Shown here: positions 14,782 through 22,942 of the stretch, in pieces
Position numbering within the stretch: position 1 is the stretch's first letter
Layout of the letters: every line of letters starts with the position of its first letter
Assembly (NCBI GenBank): GCA_001799735.1
Contig: MGUA01000026.1
Coordinates: 1-33,131 of the forward strand
Reading direction: 5' to 3'
Source of the DNA: Elusimicrobia bacterium GWB2_63_22
GTDB taxonomy: Bacteria > Elusimicrobiota > Elusimicrobia > Elusimicrobiales > UBA9959
Length of the DNA stretch: 33,131 nucleotides
Made by a program: the position numbers and the translations under genes
Notes under the pieces: generated by a model
Told to the model about the DNA's origin: nothing
The model's database searches: none
What the model saw: only the letters and a program-made list of their open reading frames with translations

Positions 14782-16919
14782 GCGGCCTCCTTGACCACCA
14801 CTTTACCCGACTCGTCCTTGCCCAGGTTCTTGGGGAAGGAGAACATGAATTTGGCGCCGTGGCCGAACTCGGATTCCACCCAGACCTTCCCCAGGTGGGC
14901 CGAAGCCACGAATTTGCAGATGGTCAGGCCGATGCCGGTGCCGCCGGCCTTCTGGCCTTTCACCTGCTCGAACTTCTCGAAAACCTTGGAGAGGTATTCC
15001 TGCGGGATGCCGTCGCCGGTGTCCCGCACCCAGCCCGTCACGGTGGCGCCGGTGTCGGCCACGCCGGCCGTTATGGTGCCGTTCTCCGGAGTGAACTTTA
15101 TGGCGTTGCCGATCAGGTTGGTGAACATGCGCTCCATCAGGCCGGAGTCGGCGTTGACCAGGAGATTCTCCTCGCCCTCGAGCTCGAAATGGATGTTCTT
15201 GCGCTGGCCCAGCGACTCGAGCAGCGAGGTCACCCTGGAGGCGACCTCCCGCAGGTTGACGGGCGCGATGGAGATCTCCATCTTGCCGGCCTCCATCTTG
15301 GCCGAGTCCAGGATATTGTTGATCATGCCGAGCAGGCGGAACGAGGCGCGGTCGATGGAGACCAGCATCTTCTTCTGGGACTCGTTGATGGGGCCGGGGA
15401 TGCCCTTGAGCATGAACTCCACGAAGCCCTTGATGGCGCCCATGGGGTTGCGCAGGTCGTGCGTGATGGAGTGGAGGAACTCGTCTTTTATGCGGGCCAG
15501 TTCCTTGTCGAGCGTGATGTCGTTGAAGCCGATCAGCCGGCCGAAAGGTTCCGGGTGGCCGGGCGCGGTGATGGGGGCGGCGAAGCACCTGAAGAAGCGG
15601 TGAGAGGTCTCCTGCGAGAGCTCGATCTCCCTGAAATAGTTCTCTTTCTTGCTGCCGAACACGTCGAGCACCGGCTCCTTGATCGCCTCGGCGGGGATCA
15701 GGCTCTCCAGCGCCCGGCCCTCCACCGGCGCGTCGTTCGGGATGCCCAGCACGGAGCGGGCCGTGCGGTTGGCCACCTGCACGCGGCCGGCCATGTCCGT
15801 CATGAGAATTCCGTCCTCGGTGGAGAAGAGGATGGCTTCGGTGTTCTTCTGCTCGCGGATGATGCGGTCCACCTGCATGTCGGAATAGGATTTCAGCTGC
15901 GCGGTCATCTTGTTGAAAGTCTCGGCCAGGTCGGCGAGCTCGTCGGTGGTATGCACTTCGGCTTTGCGCGAGAAATCCCCGGCGGCCACGTACTCGGCGG
16001 CGCGGGTGAGCACGGTGATGGGCTTGGAAAGGCTGCGGCTGAAGTACCAGGCCGCGGCCACGGTGAGCACCAGGAACAGCAGCACCACGTAGATGGCCTG
16101 CCGCTCCATGAACATGGCGTATTTATAGGCCTCGCTGCGGGGCTGCACCACCACCACGGCGCCGCCTAGTTCCACTATCGGGGAATTGGCGGCCAGCAGT
16201 TCGCGCCCGGCCGAGTTGCGGATCTCGGAGGAGCCGGAGGAGAGAGATTTGACCGCGTTGACGGAGAACTCCCAGGCGGCGGCCTCGGCGGCCGCCTCGG
16301 CGGGCAGGTCTGCCGGCCAGGCGAGCGGCTTGCCGGCGGCGTCGAGCACGACGGGAAAACCTTCCGCCCCGACGCGCTTAAGGTCGAGGGAAGCTATGAA
16401 GGCCGGGAGATCCAGCTCCGAGCGCAGGACCATGTCCTTGCCGAAAGGGTAGTACAGCACGGCGAACCTGGTGGCGTCGTCCACCGAGACGTGGCGGGCG
16501 CCTTTCCTGGCGGCCTTGAAGCCATCCGTAGCGGCGTATTTCTTAAGCCCTTCCTCCGCCCCGCCGTAGGGAGAGAGCATCTTTATGAGCTCGGCCCCGT
16601 CCTTGGAAAGCACCGAGATCTGCTTTATGTTCTGGCGGGTCTCCAGCAGGGCCGACAGCATGGTCTGCTTGTTCTCCCAGTCCATCTGCAGCATGGCGGC
16701 CATGGACGCGCGGAGCCCCAGGTCGGCGCTCCTGACATAGGTATTTATTTCGGAGGCGAGTTTGTCGGCGGAGGTCTGGTGCAGCTCCATCAGGGCGTTT
16801 ATAACCCCGGTCTGGCCGAGGTTTATGAGCCGCAGGCCGAGCAGGGTCATCGGCAGGACCGAGACCAGGACCAGCACGGCCACGAACTTATAGAGCAGCC
16901 TGAACCTTATGGATTTCAC
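14778..16919 (-). CDS. Membrane sensor histidine kinase (HAMP-PAS-HisKA-HATPase)
   Basis: A 713-residue sensor kinase. TM1 (about 11-31), an extracytoplasmic sensor domain (32-272, Cache-like), TM2 (about 274-293), HAMP (about 294-347), a PAS-type domain (about 357-470), HisKA with HSITHDLRNP (phospho-acceptor H487), and a HATPase domain with N box NLIGNAIKF (601-609), G1 DTGDGIP (633-639) and G2 GGTGIGLTI (659-667). It autophosphorylates and passes phosphate to a response regulator, which is not in the window. The start is GTG at 16919, placed 8 bases after an extended -10 box and lacking a ribosome binding site, so the message is probably leaderless. Heads the LysM-TPR-THEP1-murC-rsmA cluster. 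Confidence 0.95.
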   Translation of the reverse strand: MKSIRFRLLYKFVAVLVLVSVLPMTLLGLRLINLGQTGVINALMELHQTSADKLASEINTYVRSADLGLRASMAAMLQMDWENKQTMLSALLETRQNIKQISVLSKDGAELIKMLSPYGGAEEGLKKYAATDGFKAARKGARHVSVDDATRFAVLYYPFGKDMVLRSELDLPAFIASLDLKRVGAEGFPVVLDAAGKPLAWPADLPAEAAAEAAAWEFSVNAVKSLSSGSSEIRNSAGRELLAANSPIVELGGAVVVVQPRSEAYKYAMFMERQAIYVVLLFLVLTVAAAWYFSRSLSKPITVLTRAAEYVAAGDFSRKAEVHTTDELADLAETFNKMTAQLKSYSDMQVDRIIREQKNTEAILFSTEDGILMTDMAGRVQVANRTARSVLGIPNDAPVEGRALESLIPAEAIKEPVLDVFGSKKENYFREIELSQETSHRFFRCFAAPITAPGHPEPFGRLIGFNDITLDKELARIKDEFLHSITHDLRNPMGAIKGFVEFMLKGIPGPINESQKKMLVSIDRASFRLLGMINNILDSAKMEAGKMEISIAPVNLREVASRVTSLLESLGQRKNIHFELEGEENLLVNADSGLMERMFTNLIGNAIKFTPENGTITAGVADTGATVTGWVRDTGDGIPQEYLSKVFEKFEQVKGQKAGGTGIGLTICKFVASAHLGKVWVESEFGHGAKFMFSFPKNLGKDESGKVVVKEAA

Positions 16920-16927
16920 GATTTGTA

Positions 16928-16936
16928 ATTATACCA
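16928..16936 (-). promoter_or_regulatory. Extended -10 promoter of the kinase-murC-rsmA cluster
   Basis: The minus strand reads TGGTATAAT, a perfect extended -10 element (TGn plus TATAAT). Eight bases separate it from the GTG start of the histidine kinase, so transcription should begin at or one base before the start codon. No -35 consensus is seen at normal spacing, which fits an extended -10 promoter. Confidence 0.65.
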
Positions 16937-16969
16937 TTCTTGGCGCGGTAACAGCCGGGGCCGCGCGGG

Positions 16970-17557
16970 TTAAAGTTTAGTCAGCAGCGGCGCTATGCCG
17001 GCCAGCGCCCTGGCGCGGTGGCTGAGAACGTTCTTCTGCGCGGAGGAAAGTTCGGCGAGAGTACCCGGCCCGGCCCCGACCTCGAACAGCGGGTCGTAGC
17101 CGAAACCGTTGGCGCCGCTGGGCGCGGCGGCTATCCTGCCCTCCAGGGTGCCGCGGGCCAGCGATACTTCTCCGTCGGGGGAGGCCAGCGCCACCACGCA
17201 GGCGAACCGGGCGGAACGCTTTTCCGGCGGCACCCCGGCGAGCCTGGCCAGCAGCAGCGCGTTGTTCTCGGCGGCCCCGGCGGTCTCCCCCGCAAAGCGG
17301 GCCGAGCGCACCCCCGGCGCGCCGCCCAGCGCGTCCACCTCCAGGCCGGTATCGTCGGCCAGGGCCCAGAGGCCGGTGAACCGGGCGGCCGCCAGGGCTT
17401 TCTTTGAAGCGTTCTCCTCCAGCGTCGCCCCGTCCTCCTGCGCCGGCTCGGCCCCGGGGAATTCGGCGAGGGCCCGCAGGCGCAGCGCGGGAAGTATGGC
17501 CTGGATCTCTTCGAGTTTATGGCGGTTAAAAGTCGCTATGACCAGTTCTTTTTCCAT
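16970..17557 (-). CDS. rdgB: XTP/dITP pyrophosphatase (RdgB/HAM1 family)
   Basis: A 195-residue house-cleaning enzyme that hydrolyses non-canonical purine nucleotides (XTP, dITP) to monophosphates, keeping them out of DNA and RNA. Family motifs are present: ATFNRHKLEEI (8-18; T9, N11, K14), ALADDTGLEVDALGGAPGVRSARFAG (66-90; usual EDSGLEVDAL), FGYDPLF (152-158), and the C-terminal KNVLSHRARAL. The ATG at 17557 has GGGAG about 5 bases upstream; a longer open frame continuing upstream is not coding. Divergently arranged with the large TPR gene across a 48-base AT-rich gap that holds possible -10 boxes for both directions. Confidence 0.95.
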   Translation of the reverse strand: MEKELVIATFNRHKLEEIQAILPALRLRALAEFPGAEPAQEDGATLEENASKKALAAARFTGLWALADDTGLEVDALGGAPGVRSARFAGETAGAAENNALLLARLAGVPPEKRSARFACVVALASPDGEVSLARGTLEGRIAAAPSGANGFGYDPLFEVGAGPGTLAELSSAQKNVLSHRARALAGIAPLLTKL

Positions 17558-17593
17558 GAGGCTCCCGGGGGTAAAAAACGCGCTGAAATATAT

Positions 17594-17599
17594 TAAAAT
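17594..17599 (+). promoter_or_regulatory. Possible -10 box for the large TPR gene
   Basis: TAAAAT sits 6 bases before the GTG start at 17606, in the 48-base divergent gap with rdgB. No -35 match was found. The spacing resembles the other leaderless-type starts in this window, but this case is weak on its own. Confidence 0.3.
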
Positions 17600-17605
17600 A
17601 TAGGC

Positions 17606-20059
17606 GTGGCCGATAACCCGGTAAATCTTAACATTTTTGACGGCGCGCCGCCCCTGCTGCGGGACGCCCTGCCGCGCTTCGCGGGCCTGACCGAACTGGC
17701 CATCCCGGTGACGCCGGAGGCCGCCGGGGGCGCCACGCTTTACACGGTGCCGCCCTTCAGCGAGGGCGGCCTGGATTTCCTGCCCGCGTTCACTTCCGAC
17801 AGCCTGGTCACCCCGCCTTTCATACGCCAGCCGGCACAGGCCGCGGCGCTGCTGTTCTTTCACGCCCCGTCGCACGAACATTTTGTTTTTAACCCGGCGA
17901 GCCCGAGGGCGCGCAGCCCGCTGGCCCCCCTTAAAGCCACGCGCAGGGACCTGTCCCTGCTGGCCGGCTTCCTGAAGACCGGGGACAGGGCTGCCGGGGG
18001 CGACCCGGGCAGGCTGGCCGCCGGGGAATACGGCCTCGGCAACCTGCACGCCGCCCATTATCTCTACGACCTGGCGGTGGCGCGCAGCCCCGGTTCGCGG
18101 GCCCGCTTCGCCCTCGGCGCCGTGCTGGTGGAGCTGGGCCTGCTGCAGGAGGCTTACGATTTTCTGAAGTCGGACTCCGACCCGGAGGCCAGGCTCTGCC
18201 TGGCGGTGATACACCGCAAGACCGGCGACCTGCCGCGGGCCAGGGAGATCCTGGCTTCCCTCGGCAAGGGCACCGCTCTCGACGAGCGGGCGGCGGTGGA
18301 GAACGCCTGGCTGGACCTGGAAGCCTTGCCCGAGGACGCGGAAAAAGCCTTCCAGCGCCTTTCCTCCTCTTCTTTCGACAAGACCGAGGCCCTCTCCGGC
18401 CTGGGCGCGGCCATGGCGAAGAACGCCTTCCGCACCAAGGACAAGGGCCGCCTGGCGGCGGCGGCCTCCGCGCTGCGCTCGGCCCTGGTGTCCCCCTCGC
18501 CGGCCTCCTACCGCATCTTTTTCCAGTTGGGCAGCATCTACTTCCGCTCCGGCGACATGCCGCAGGCCGAGGCCTGCTACCGACGCTCGGCCGCCCTGTT
18601 CCCGGCGGTGCAGGCCCTGGCCAACCTGGCGCTCACGCTGCTGAAGGCCGGCAAATTACAGGAGGCCGCGCAGGTAACTTCCCAGGTGGCCCTCACCGAT
18701 ATCAATTCAGCCCGGCGCCTGGCCGCAGAATTCCCCAAAGACAAGCAGGCAGAGCTGTTCCAGCCGCCGCCGGAGCCGCAGCAGCCGGAGCCCAAGGCGG
18801 AACCGGCCGAATACTCCGCCCTGGGGAGCATGAGGGAGGTAACGCCGGAGATTCCCGCCGCGTTCCGCAAGCCGCAGCCCTCCCCCTCCGTTAGCTCCGC
18901 CGGCCCCGCCCCTGCCGCCGCGCCGGCCCCCGCGCCGCAGCCGGCAGCCGAAGCCCCGGCCGAGCCGCCGCCTTCGGGCGGCCTTGAAAGTTCCGGGGCG
19001 GGCTACCAGTTCATAAACCCCGCCGCGCCCGCCGCCGGCCTGGCGCCGGCGCAGCCGCGCGACTCTTCTGTCTCCGGCAGAAAGCCGGGTTCCGGGCCGG
19101 GCGCCAGGCCGCAGGCGCAGACCCCGGCCCCGGCGCGCGAAGTAAAGTTCGAGACCCTGCGCGACGTGATGGCCTCCCCCTCCGCGCCTACCGAGGAGGA
19201 CAGCCGCAAGGACGAATTTATCTCCAGGGCTTTCAAGCTGGCCTCGGCCCTGGAGGACGAATTCGGCAAGAAGATCTATTTCAACCTCGACGGCCTCAAC
19301 GAAGTGGAGCGCAAGCTGCGGCTCACCTTCCTCAAGGAGAACAGCAACCCGCAGCGCAACATTGAAGCGGTCAAGGACAGCGCCGCCTTCCTCTGCTACT
19401 TCCTGCAGGAGCGCCACAAGGGGCGCCTGGTGAAGATGCCGGACTTCGACCCGTGGGGCTGGCCCATGGTGATAGAGCGCCCCGGGATAAAGGTCACCAC
19501 CTACCCGGTACAGCGCACCTGGCGCCTGCTCTGGCAGGAAACCGTGCCGGAGCCCGGCTGGCTGACCAAATATTTCGAATGGGTGTCCGGGCGCATCGCC
19601 GGCTCCGAGCCCCCCGCGTCCGGCGCCAAGGCGGCCAAGAACAGGATAACCAGCCACCCGGAAAGGATCGCCGACGCCCAGACGGAACACCGCAGGATGA
19701 TGATCCTCGCCTCCTCCCTCTCCGAAACCTCGAATATAGAGATCGCCCGCTCGGGCGTGGCGAAGCTGGAAAAAGCCATAAGGGCGGGCTTCAAACCCGA
19801 CATCCCGCCCACGGCCGACGGCTGGAAACTGCTGCGCTGCTACGGCCACGTGCTGGCCGCCATAGCGGAGAGGGATTTCAAGGCCGCCTGGTACAACGTG
19901 GACGGCGAGGACGGCGGCTGGTCCATGCAGCTGCCGTGGAAAACCCTTATCTTCCCGCTGGGCAAGGTCTACAAGACCGCCTCTTCAGGCGGGGACCTGG
20001 AAGCCTGGTACGAGGCGCTGCTCACCGAGAAGCTGCGCTACCAGCCCGGGCCCAGATAG
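17606..20059 (+). CDS. Large TPR protein with duplicated C-terminal module
   Basis: An 817-residue protein with no signal peptide, so probably cytoplasmic. Residues 1-110 have no recognised domain. TPR-like helical repeats cover about 145-375 (for example FQLGSIYFRSGDMPQAEACYRRSAALFP). A Pro/Ala/Glu-rich low-complexity linker spans about 385-515. The C-terminal part (520-817) seems to hold two diverged copies of one module: about 590-660 (FLCYFLQERHKGRLVKM ... WGWPMV ... YPVQRTWRL ... YFEWV) and about 742-808 (VLAAIAERDFKAAWYNV ... GGWSMQ ... FPLGKVYKT ... WYEALL). No function is assigned. Start is GTG, with only a weak AGG upstream. The reading frame is open throughout with codon use like its neighbours. 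Confidence 0.88.
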   Translation: MADNPVNLNIFDGAPPLLRDALPRFAGLTELAIPVTPEAAGGATLYTVPPFSEGGLDFLPAFTSDSLVTPPFIRQPAQAAALLFFHAPSHEHFVFNPASPRARSPLAPLKATRRDLSLLAGFLKTGDRAAGGDPGRLAAGEYGLGNLHAAHYLYDLAVARSPGSRARFALGAVLVELGLLQEAYDFLKSDSDPEARLCLAVIHRKTGDLPRAREILASLGKGTALDERAAVENAWLDLEALPEDAEKAFQRLSSSSFDKTEALSGLGAAMAKNAFRTKDKGRLAAAASALRSALVSPSPASYRIFFQLGSIYFRSGDMPQAEACYRRSAALFPAVQALANLALTLLKAGKLQEAAQVTSQVALTDINSARRLAAEFPKDKQAELFQPPPEPQQPEPKAEPAEYSALGSMREVTPEIPAAFRKPQPSPSVSSAGPAPAAAPAPAPQPAAEAPAEPPPSGGLESSGAGYQFINPAAPAAGLAPAQPRDSSVSGRKPGSGPGARPQAQTPAPAREVKFETLRDVMASPSAPTEEDSRKDEFISRAFKLASALEDEFGKKIYFNLDGLNEVERKLRLTFLKENSNPQRNIEAVKDSAAFLCYFLQERHKGRLVKMPDFDPWGWPMVIERPGIKVTTYPVQRTWRLLWQETVPEPGWLTKYFEWVSGRIAGSEPPASGAKAAKNRITSHPERIADAQTEHRRMMILASSLSETSNIEIARSGVAKLEKAIRAGFKPDIPPTADGWKLLRCYGHVLAAIAERDFKAAWYNVDGEDGGWSMQLPWKTLIFPLGKVYKTASSGGDLEAWYEALLTEKLRYQPGPR

Positions 20060-20144
20060 GCCTAGGACTTTAGACCTTGTTTAAAGGCGCTTTTTCAGTA
20101 ATAATTCTTTAGGTAGCCGCATACTTTCGACCCCAGGAGACTAA

Positions 20145-21491
20145 ATGCTGCTTTCACTGCTCGCCTCCCTGCTTCTAGCCCCGGCCTTCGCAGGCCCCGC
20201 ATTGGACTCCCTTTCCCTCGGCGCTCCCGCCCCGGCAGCCGCACCCGAACCCGCCCGCCCCCCCTTACGCGAATGGACCGTGCTGGTCTACATGAACGGC
20301 AAGAGCAACATAGAGCCTTTCGCCCTGGGCGACCTGAACCGTTTTGAGACCGTGGGCTCCTCGGAGAAAGTGGCCATCGTGGCCGAAATAGGCCGTTCCA
20401 AAGGCCTGGACAACGACACCACGGCGGACGGGGACTGGGCCGGCGTGCGCCGCTACTACGTCACCAAAGACGCCGACCTGGAACACATCGCCTCCCCGCT
20501 GCTGGCGGACCTGGGCAACCCGGACATGGGCGACTGGCGCCAGGCCGCGGCGTTCCTGAAATGGGGCAAGGCCGCCTACCCGGCGAAAAAATATGTTTTT
20601 GTGATCTGGGACCACGGCTGGGGCTGGCTGGACCCGGTGAAGCCCGGCCAGGGCCCCGACGAAGGGAAATCCATCTCGCACGATTTTGTGACCGGCAACT
20701 ATATCGGCACCCGGCAGATGGGCAGCATTTTCAAGGAAGCCGGCAAGGTGGACATGTACGTTTCCATGGCCTGCTTCATGCAGATGGCCGAGGTGGCCTA
20801 CGAGATAAAGGACGGCGCGGACGTGATAGTGGGCGCCGAGGAAGTGATACAGCTGCCCGGCCTGAACTGGGAGAGCTTCCTGGCCCTGCTCAAGGCCGAC
20901 CCCTCGGCCGGCGCCGAGAAGGCTGGCGTCTTCATGGTGGACACTTTTAAGGAAATGTATTCCCGCCCCGACATGCTGGAACTGCTGGCGCAGGGCGGCT
21001 ACGGCACGCAGCTGTCGGCCATACGCGGGGCCAAGATGCGCGGCCTCGCGGCGAAGATAAAGAACTGGTACACGCTGGCCATGGCGGCGGGCGACCGGGC
21101 CGCGCTGGCCAGGGCGAAGACGGAGGTGGTGCGCTTCGAGATAGGCGACCCCGCTACCGACCCCGACAAGCAGATAGCTTTTTACGGAGACCTGTCGCAT
21201 TTCGTCGACCTGGCCGCTAGCCACGCCGACCGGTCCCGCCCGGGCTACGCGGCCGCGCGAGCGGCGGGCGAGCGGCTCAACAAGTTCATAGCGGACGAGC
21301 TGGTCATCAAGAACGCGTCTATTGGCCGTGACCGCACCGGCAAGGATTTCTCGGCCGTAAAGGGCCTGGCCATCAACATCCCCGGCCGGCCCGGCACGCT
21401 GATAGAGTACTATCCCACCTACGAAAAGCTCCTCTTCGCCCAGGACAGCGGCTGGGGCGTTTTTACGAAGTACCTGGAAGCCTCGAACTAG
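20145..21491 (+). CDS. Clostripain-like cysteine peptidase (C11 family), exported
   Basis: A 448-residue peptidase of the C11 (clostripain) family. A signal peptide (1-16) and Ala/Pro-rich spacer lead into the caspase-like fold, which begins at WTVLVYMNGKSNIE (44-57). The catalytic pair is visible: His157 in VIWDHGWGW and Cys210 in VSMACFMQMAEVAYE, as expected for C11. C11 enzymes usually cleave after Arg or Lys and mature by self-cleavage. The ATG has AGGAG 5 bases upstream. A possible promoter (TTGTTT, 16 bases, TAATAA at 20099) lies in the 85-base gap before it, but is weak. Confidence 0.92.
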   Translation: MLLSLLASLLLAPAFAGPALDSLSLGAPAPAAAPEPARPPLREWTVLVYMNGKSNIEPFALGDLNRFETVGSSEKVAIVAEIGRSKGLDNDTTADGDWAGVRRYYVTKDADLEHIASPLLADLGNPDMGDWRQAAAFLKWGKAAYPAKKYVFVIWDHGWGWLDPVKPGQGPDEGKSISHDFVTGNYIGTRQMGSIFKEAGKVDMYVSMACFMQMAEVAYEIKDGADVIVGAEEVIQLPGLNWESFLALLKADPSAGAEKAGVFMVDTFKEMYSRPDMLELLAQGGYGTQLSAIRGAKMRGLAAKIKNWYTLAMAAGDRAALARAKTEVVRFEIGDPATDPDKQIAFYGDLSHFVDLAASHADRSRPGYAAARAAGERLNKFIADELVIKNASIGRDRTGKDFSAVKGLAINIPGRPGTLIEYYPTYEKLLFAQDSGWGVFTKYLEASN

Positions 21492-21507
21492 GGCCTTTCC
21501 TTATATA

Positions 21508-22332
21508 ATGGGCAAACCACCGGAAGCCGGCAGCAGTTTCGGGCCGGCTTTTTCCCTTTTGGACGCTGGGCAGCGGCGCGCCCTGTCGGCCTATTACGCC
21601 TTCGCCAGGGAGGTCGACGACATAGCCGACGCCCCGGCCCTGCCGGCCGGGGAGAAGGCGCTGCGCCTGGCCGCCTGGCGCCCGGCCGTGGACAGGATCT
21701 TCGCCGGCGCGCCGCAGGGGCCGCTGGAAACGGACCTGGCCGCCGCGGCGCGGGAATTCCCCCTCGAACCAGAACATTTCCTGCTGGTGCTCGACGGCGT
21801 CGGCCTGGACCTTTCAAAAAGTTCCTACGCCACCTTCGGGGAGCTGGAGCGCTACATGTACGGCGTGGCCGCCGCGGTGGGGCTGGCCTGCCTGGCCGTC
21901 TTCCGCTACACGGCGCCCCGCGCGGGGGAGCTGGCCGCAAAGCTGGGCTACGCGGTGCAGCTGACCAACATCCTGCGGGACGCCGCCGAGGACCACGCCG
22001 CCGGCCGGGTGTACCTCCCGGCGGAGGACCTGGCCCGCTTCGGTTGCGCCCCGGCGGACCTGGGCGGTTCCAATTACACTCCCAATTTTATAGAATTGAT
22101 GAAATTCGAGGCCGCGAGGGCGGAAGGGTTCTACGCCGAGGCGCTGGCCCTGGCCGACCCGGCCGCGAAGCGGCAGCTGGCCCCCGCGCTGGCCATGGCC
22201 CGCCTGTACCGGGGCCTGCTCGCCAAGCTCGGCCGGCGGGATTTCCGGATAAAGGAAGGGCGCATCCGCCTGACCGGGCCGGAGAAAGCCCGGGCGCTGC
22301 TGAAGGCCTGGCTGGACTACCTCAAGCTCTGA
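21508..22332 (+). CDS. Squalene/phytoene synthase family prenyl-joining enzyme
   Basis: A 274-residue trans-isoprenyl diphosphate synthase that joins two C15 or C20 prenyl diphosphates head to head. Both Asp-rich Mg-binding motifs are present: DDIAD in [13 protein letters not shown] (D37, D41) and [21 protein letters not shown] (D158, D162). The segment DGVGLDL followed by a [14 protein letters not shown] helix resembles HpnD-type presqualene diphosphate synthases, but the product (presqualene, squalene or phytoene) cannot be fixed. No other hopanoid or carotenoid gene is in the window. It follows the C11 gene by 16 bases; no clear ribosome binding site is visible. Confidence 0.93.
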   Translation: MGKPPEAGSSFGPAFSLLDAGQRRALSAYYAFAREVDDIADAPALPAGEKALRLAAWRPAVDRIFAGAPQGPLETDLAAAAREFPLEPEHFLLVLDGVGLDLSKSSYATFGELERYMYGVAAAVGLACLAVFRYTAPRAGELAAKLGYAVQLTNILRDAAEDHAAGRVYLPAEDLARFGCAPADLGGSNYTPNFIELMKFEAARAEGFYAEALALADPAAKRQLAPALAMARLYRGLLAKLGRRDFRIKEGRIRLTGPEKARALLKAWLDYLKL

Positions 22333-22342
22333 CGGAGACACT

Positions 22343-22912
22343 ATGCTTAAATCGGACTCCTGGATACGGGAAATGTGCAGGAAGCGCAAGATGATAGCCC
22401 CTTTCGTGGAGGGCCTCGTGGCCAGGGGCAAGGTCTCCTACGGCCTGTCCTCCTACGGCTACGACATCCGCGTTTCCGACGAGTACAAGGTCTTCACCGA
22501 CGTGCACAACTGCGTGGTGGACCCCAAGGATTTCAACGACAAGTCCTTCGTCGACATCAAGGCCCCGTACTGCATCGTGCCGGCGCATTCCTTCGCCCTG
22601 GCCCGCTCCGTGGAATATTTCAAGATCCCCCGCGGCGTCATCGGGCTCTGCATCGGCAAGAGCACCTACGCCCGCTGCGGCATAGTGGTCAACATCACCC
22701 CGCTGGAACCGGAATGGGAAGGGCACCTGACGCTGGAGATCTCCAACACCACCCCGCTGCCGGCCAAGATCTATTCTAACGAAGGCATAGCCCAGCTGGT
22801 CTTCCTGGGAGCCGAGGACGAGTGCGAAACCTCGTACAAGGACAGGAAGGGCAAGTACCAGGCGCAGCGCGGGGTAACACTGCCGCGCATACTGAAGAGA
22901 AGCAGGGCTTAA
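22343..22912 (+). CDS. dcd: dCTP deaminase
   Basis: A 189-residue enzyme of the trimeric dUTPase/dCTP deaminase fold; it converts dCTP to dUTP (or directly to dUMP in bifunctional relatives) for thymidylate synthesis. Visible motifs are [17 protein letters not shown] (32-48), the substrate loop [11 protein letters not shown] (104-114), the catalytic Glu region [19 protein letters not shown] (E132), and NEGIAQLVF near 146-154. Length fits Dcd. The gene starts 10 bases after the prenyl synthase stop with GGAG upstream. Mono- versus bifunctional type is not decided here. Confidence 0.94.
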   Translation: MLKSDSWIREMCRKRKMIAPFVEGLVARGKVSYGLSSYGYDIRVSDEYKVFTDVHNCVVDPKDFNDKSFVDIKAPYCIVPAHSFALARSVEYFKIPRGVIGLCIGKSTYARCGIVVNITPLEPEWEGHLTLEISNTTPLPAKIYSNEGIAQLVFLGAEDECETSYKDRKGKYQAQRGVTLPRILKRSRA

Positions 22913-22942
22913 GCCGCAGGGGCAAGGGGGCCGCAGTTCCTT

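Noticed and set aside
16941-16965. Inverted repeat GCGCGG/CCGCGC after the rdgB stop
   Set aside because: Only 6 pairs with a 12-base or longer loop and no U-tract; too weak to call a terminator or operator.
17558-18214. Upstream extension of the rdgB frame to 414 residues
   Set aside because: It overlaps the divergent TPR gene antisense. The RdgB N-terminal motif and a ribosome binding site fix the start at 17557.
21504-21509. Perfect TATAAT overlapping the ATG of the prenyl synthase gene
   Set aside because: As a -10 box it would start transcription inside the gene, past the only plausible start codon, and no -35 lies at proper spacing. Treated as chance.
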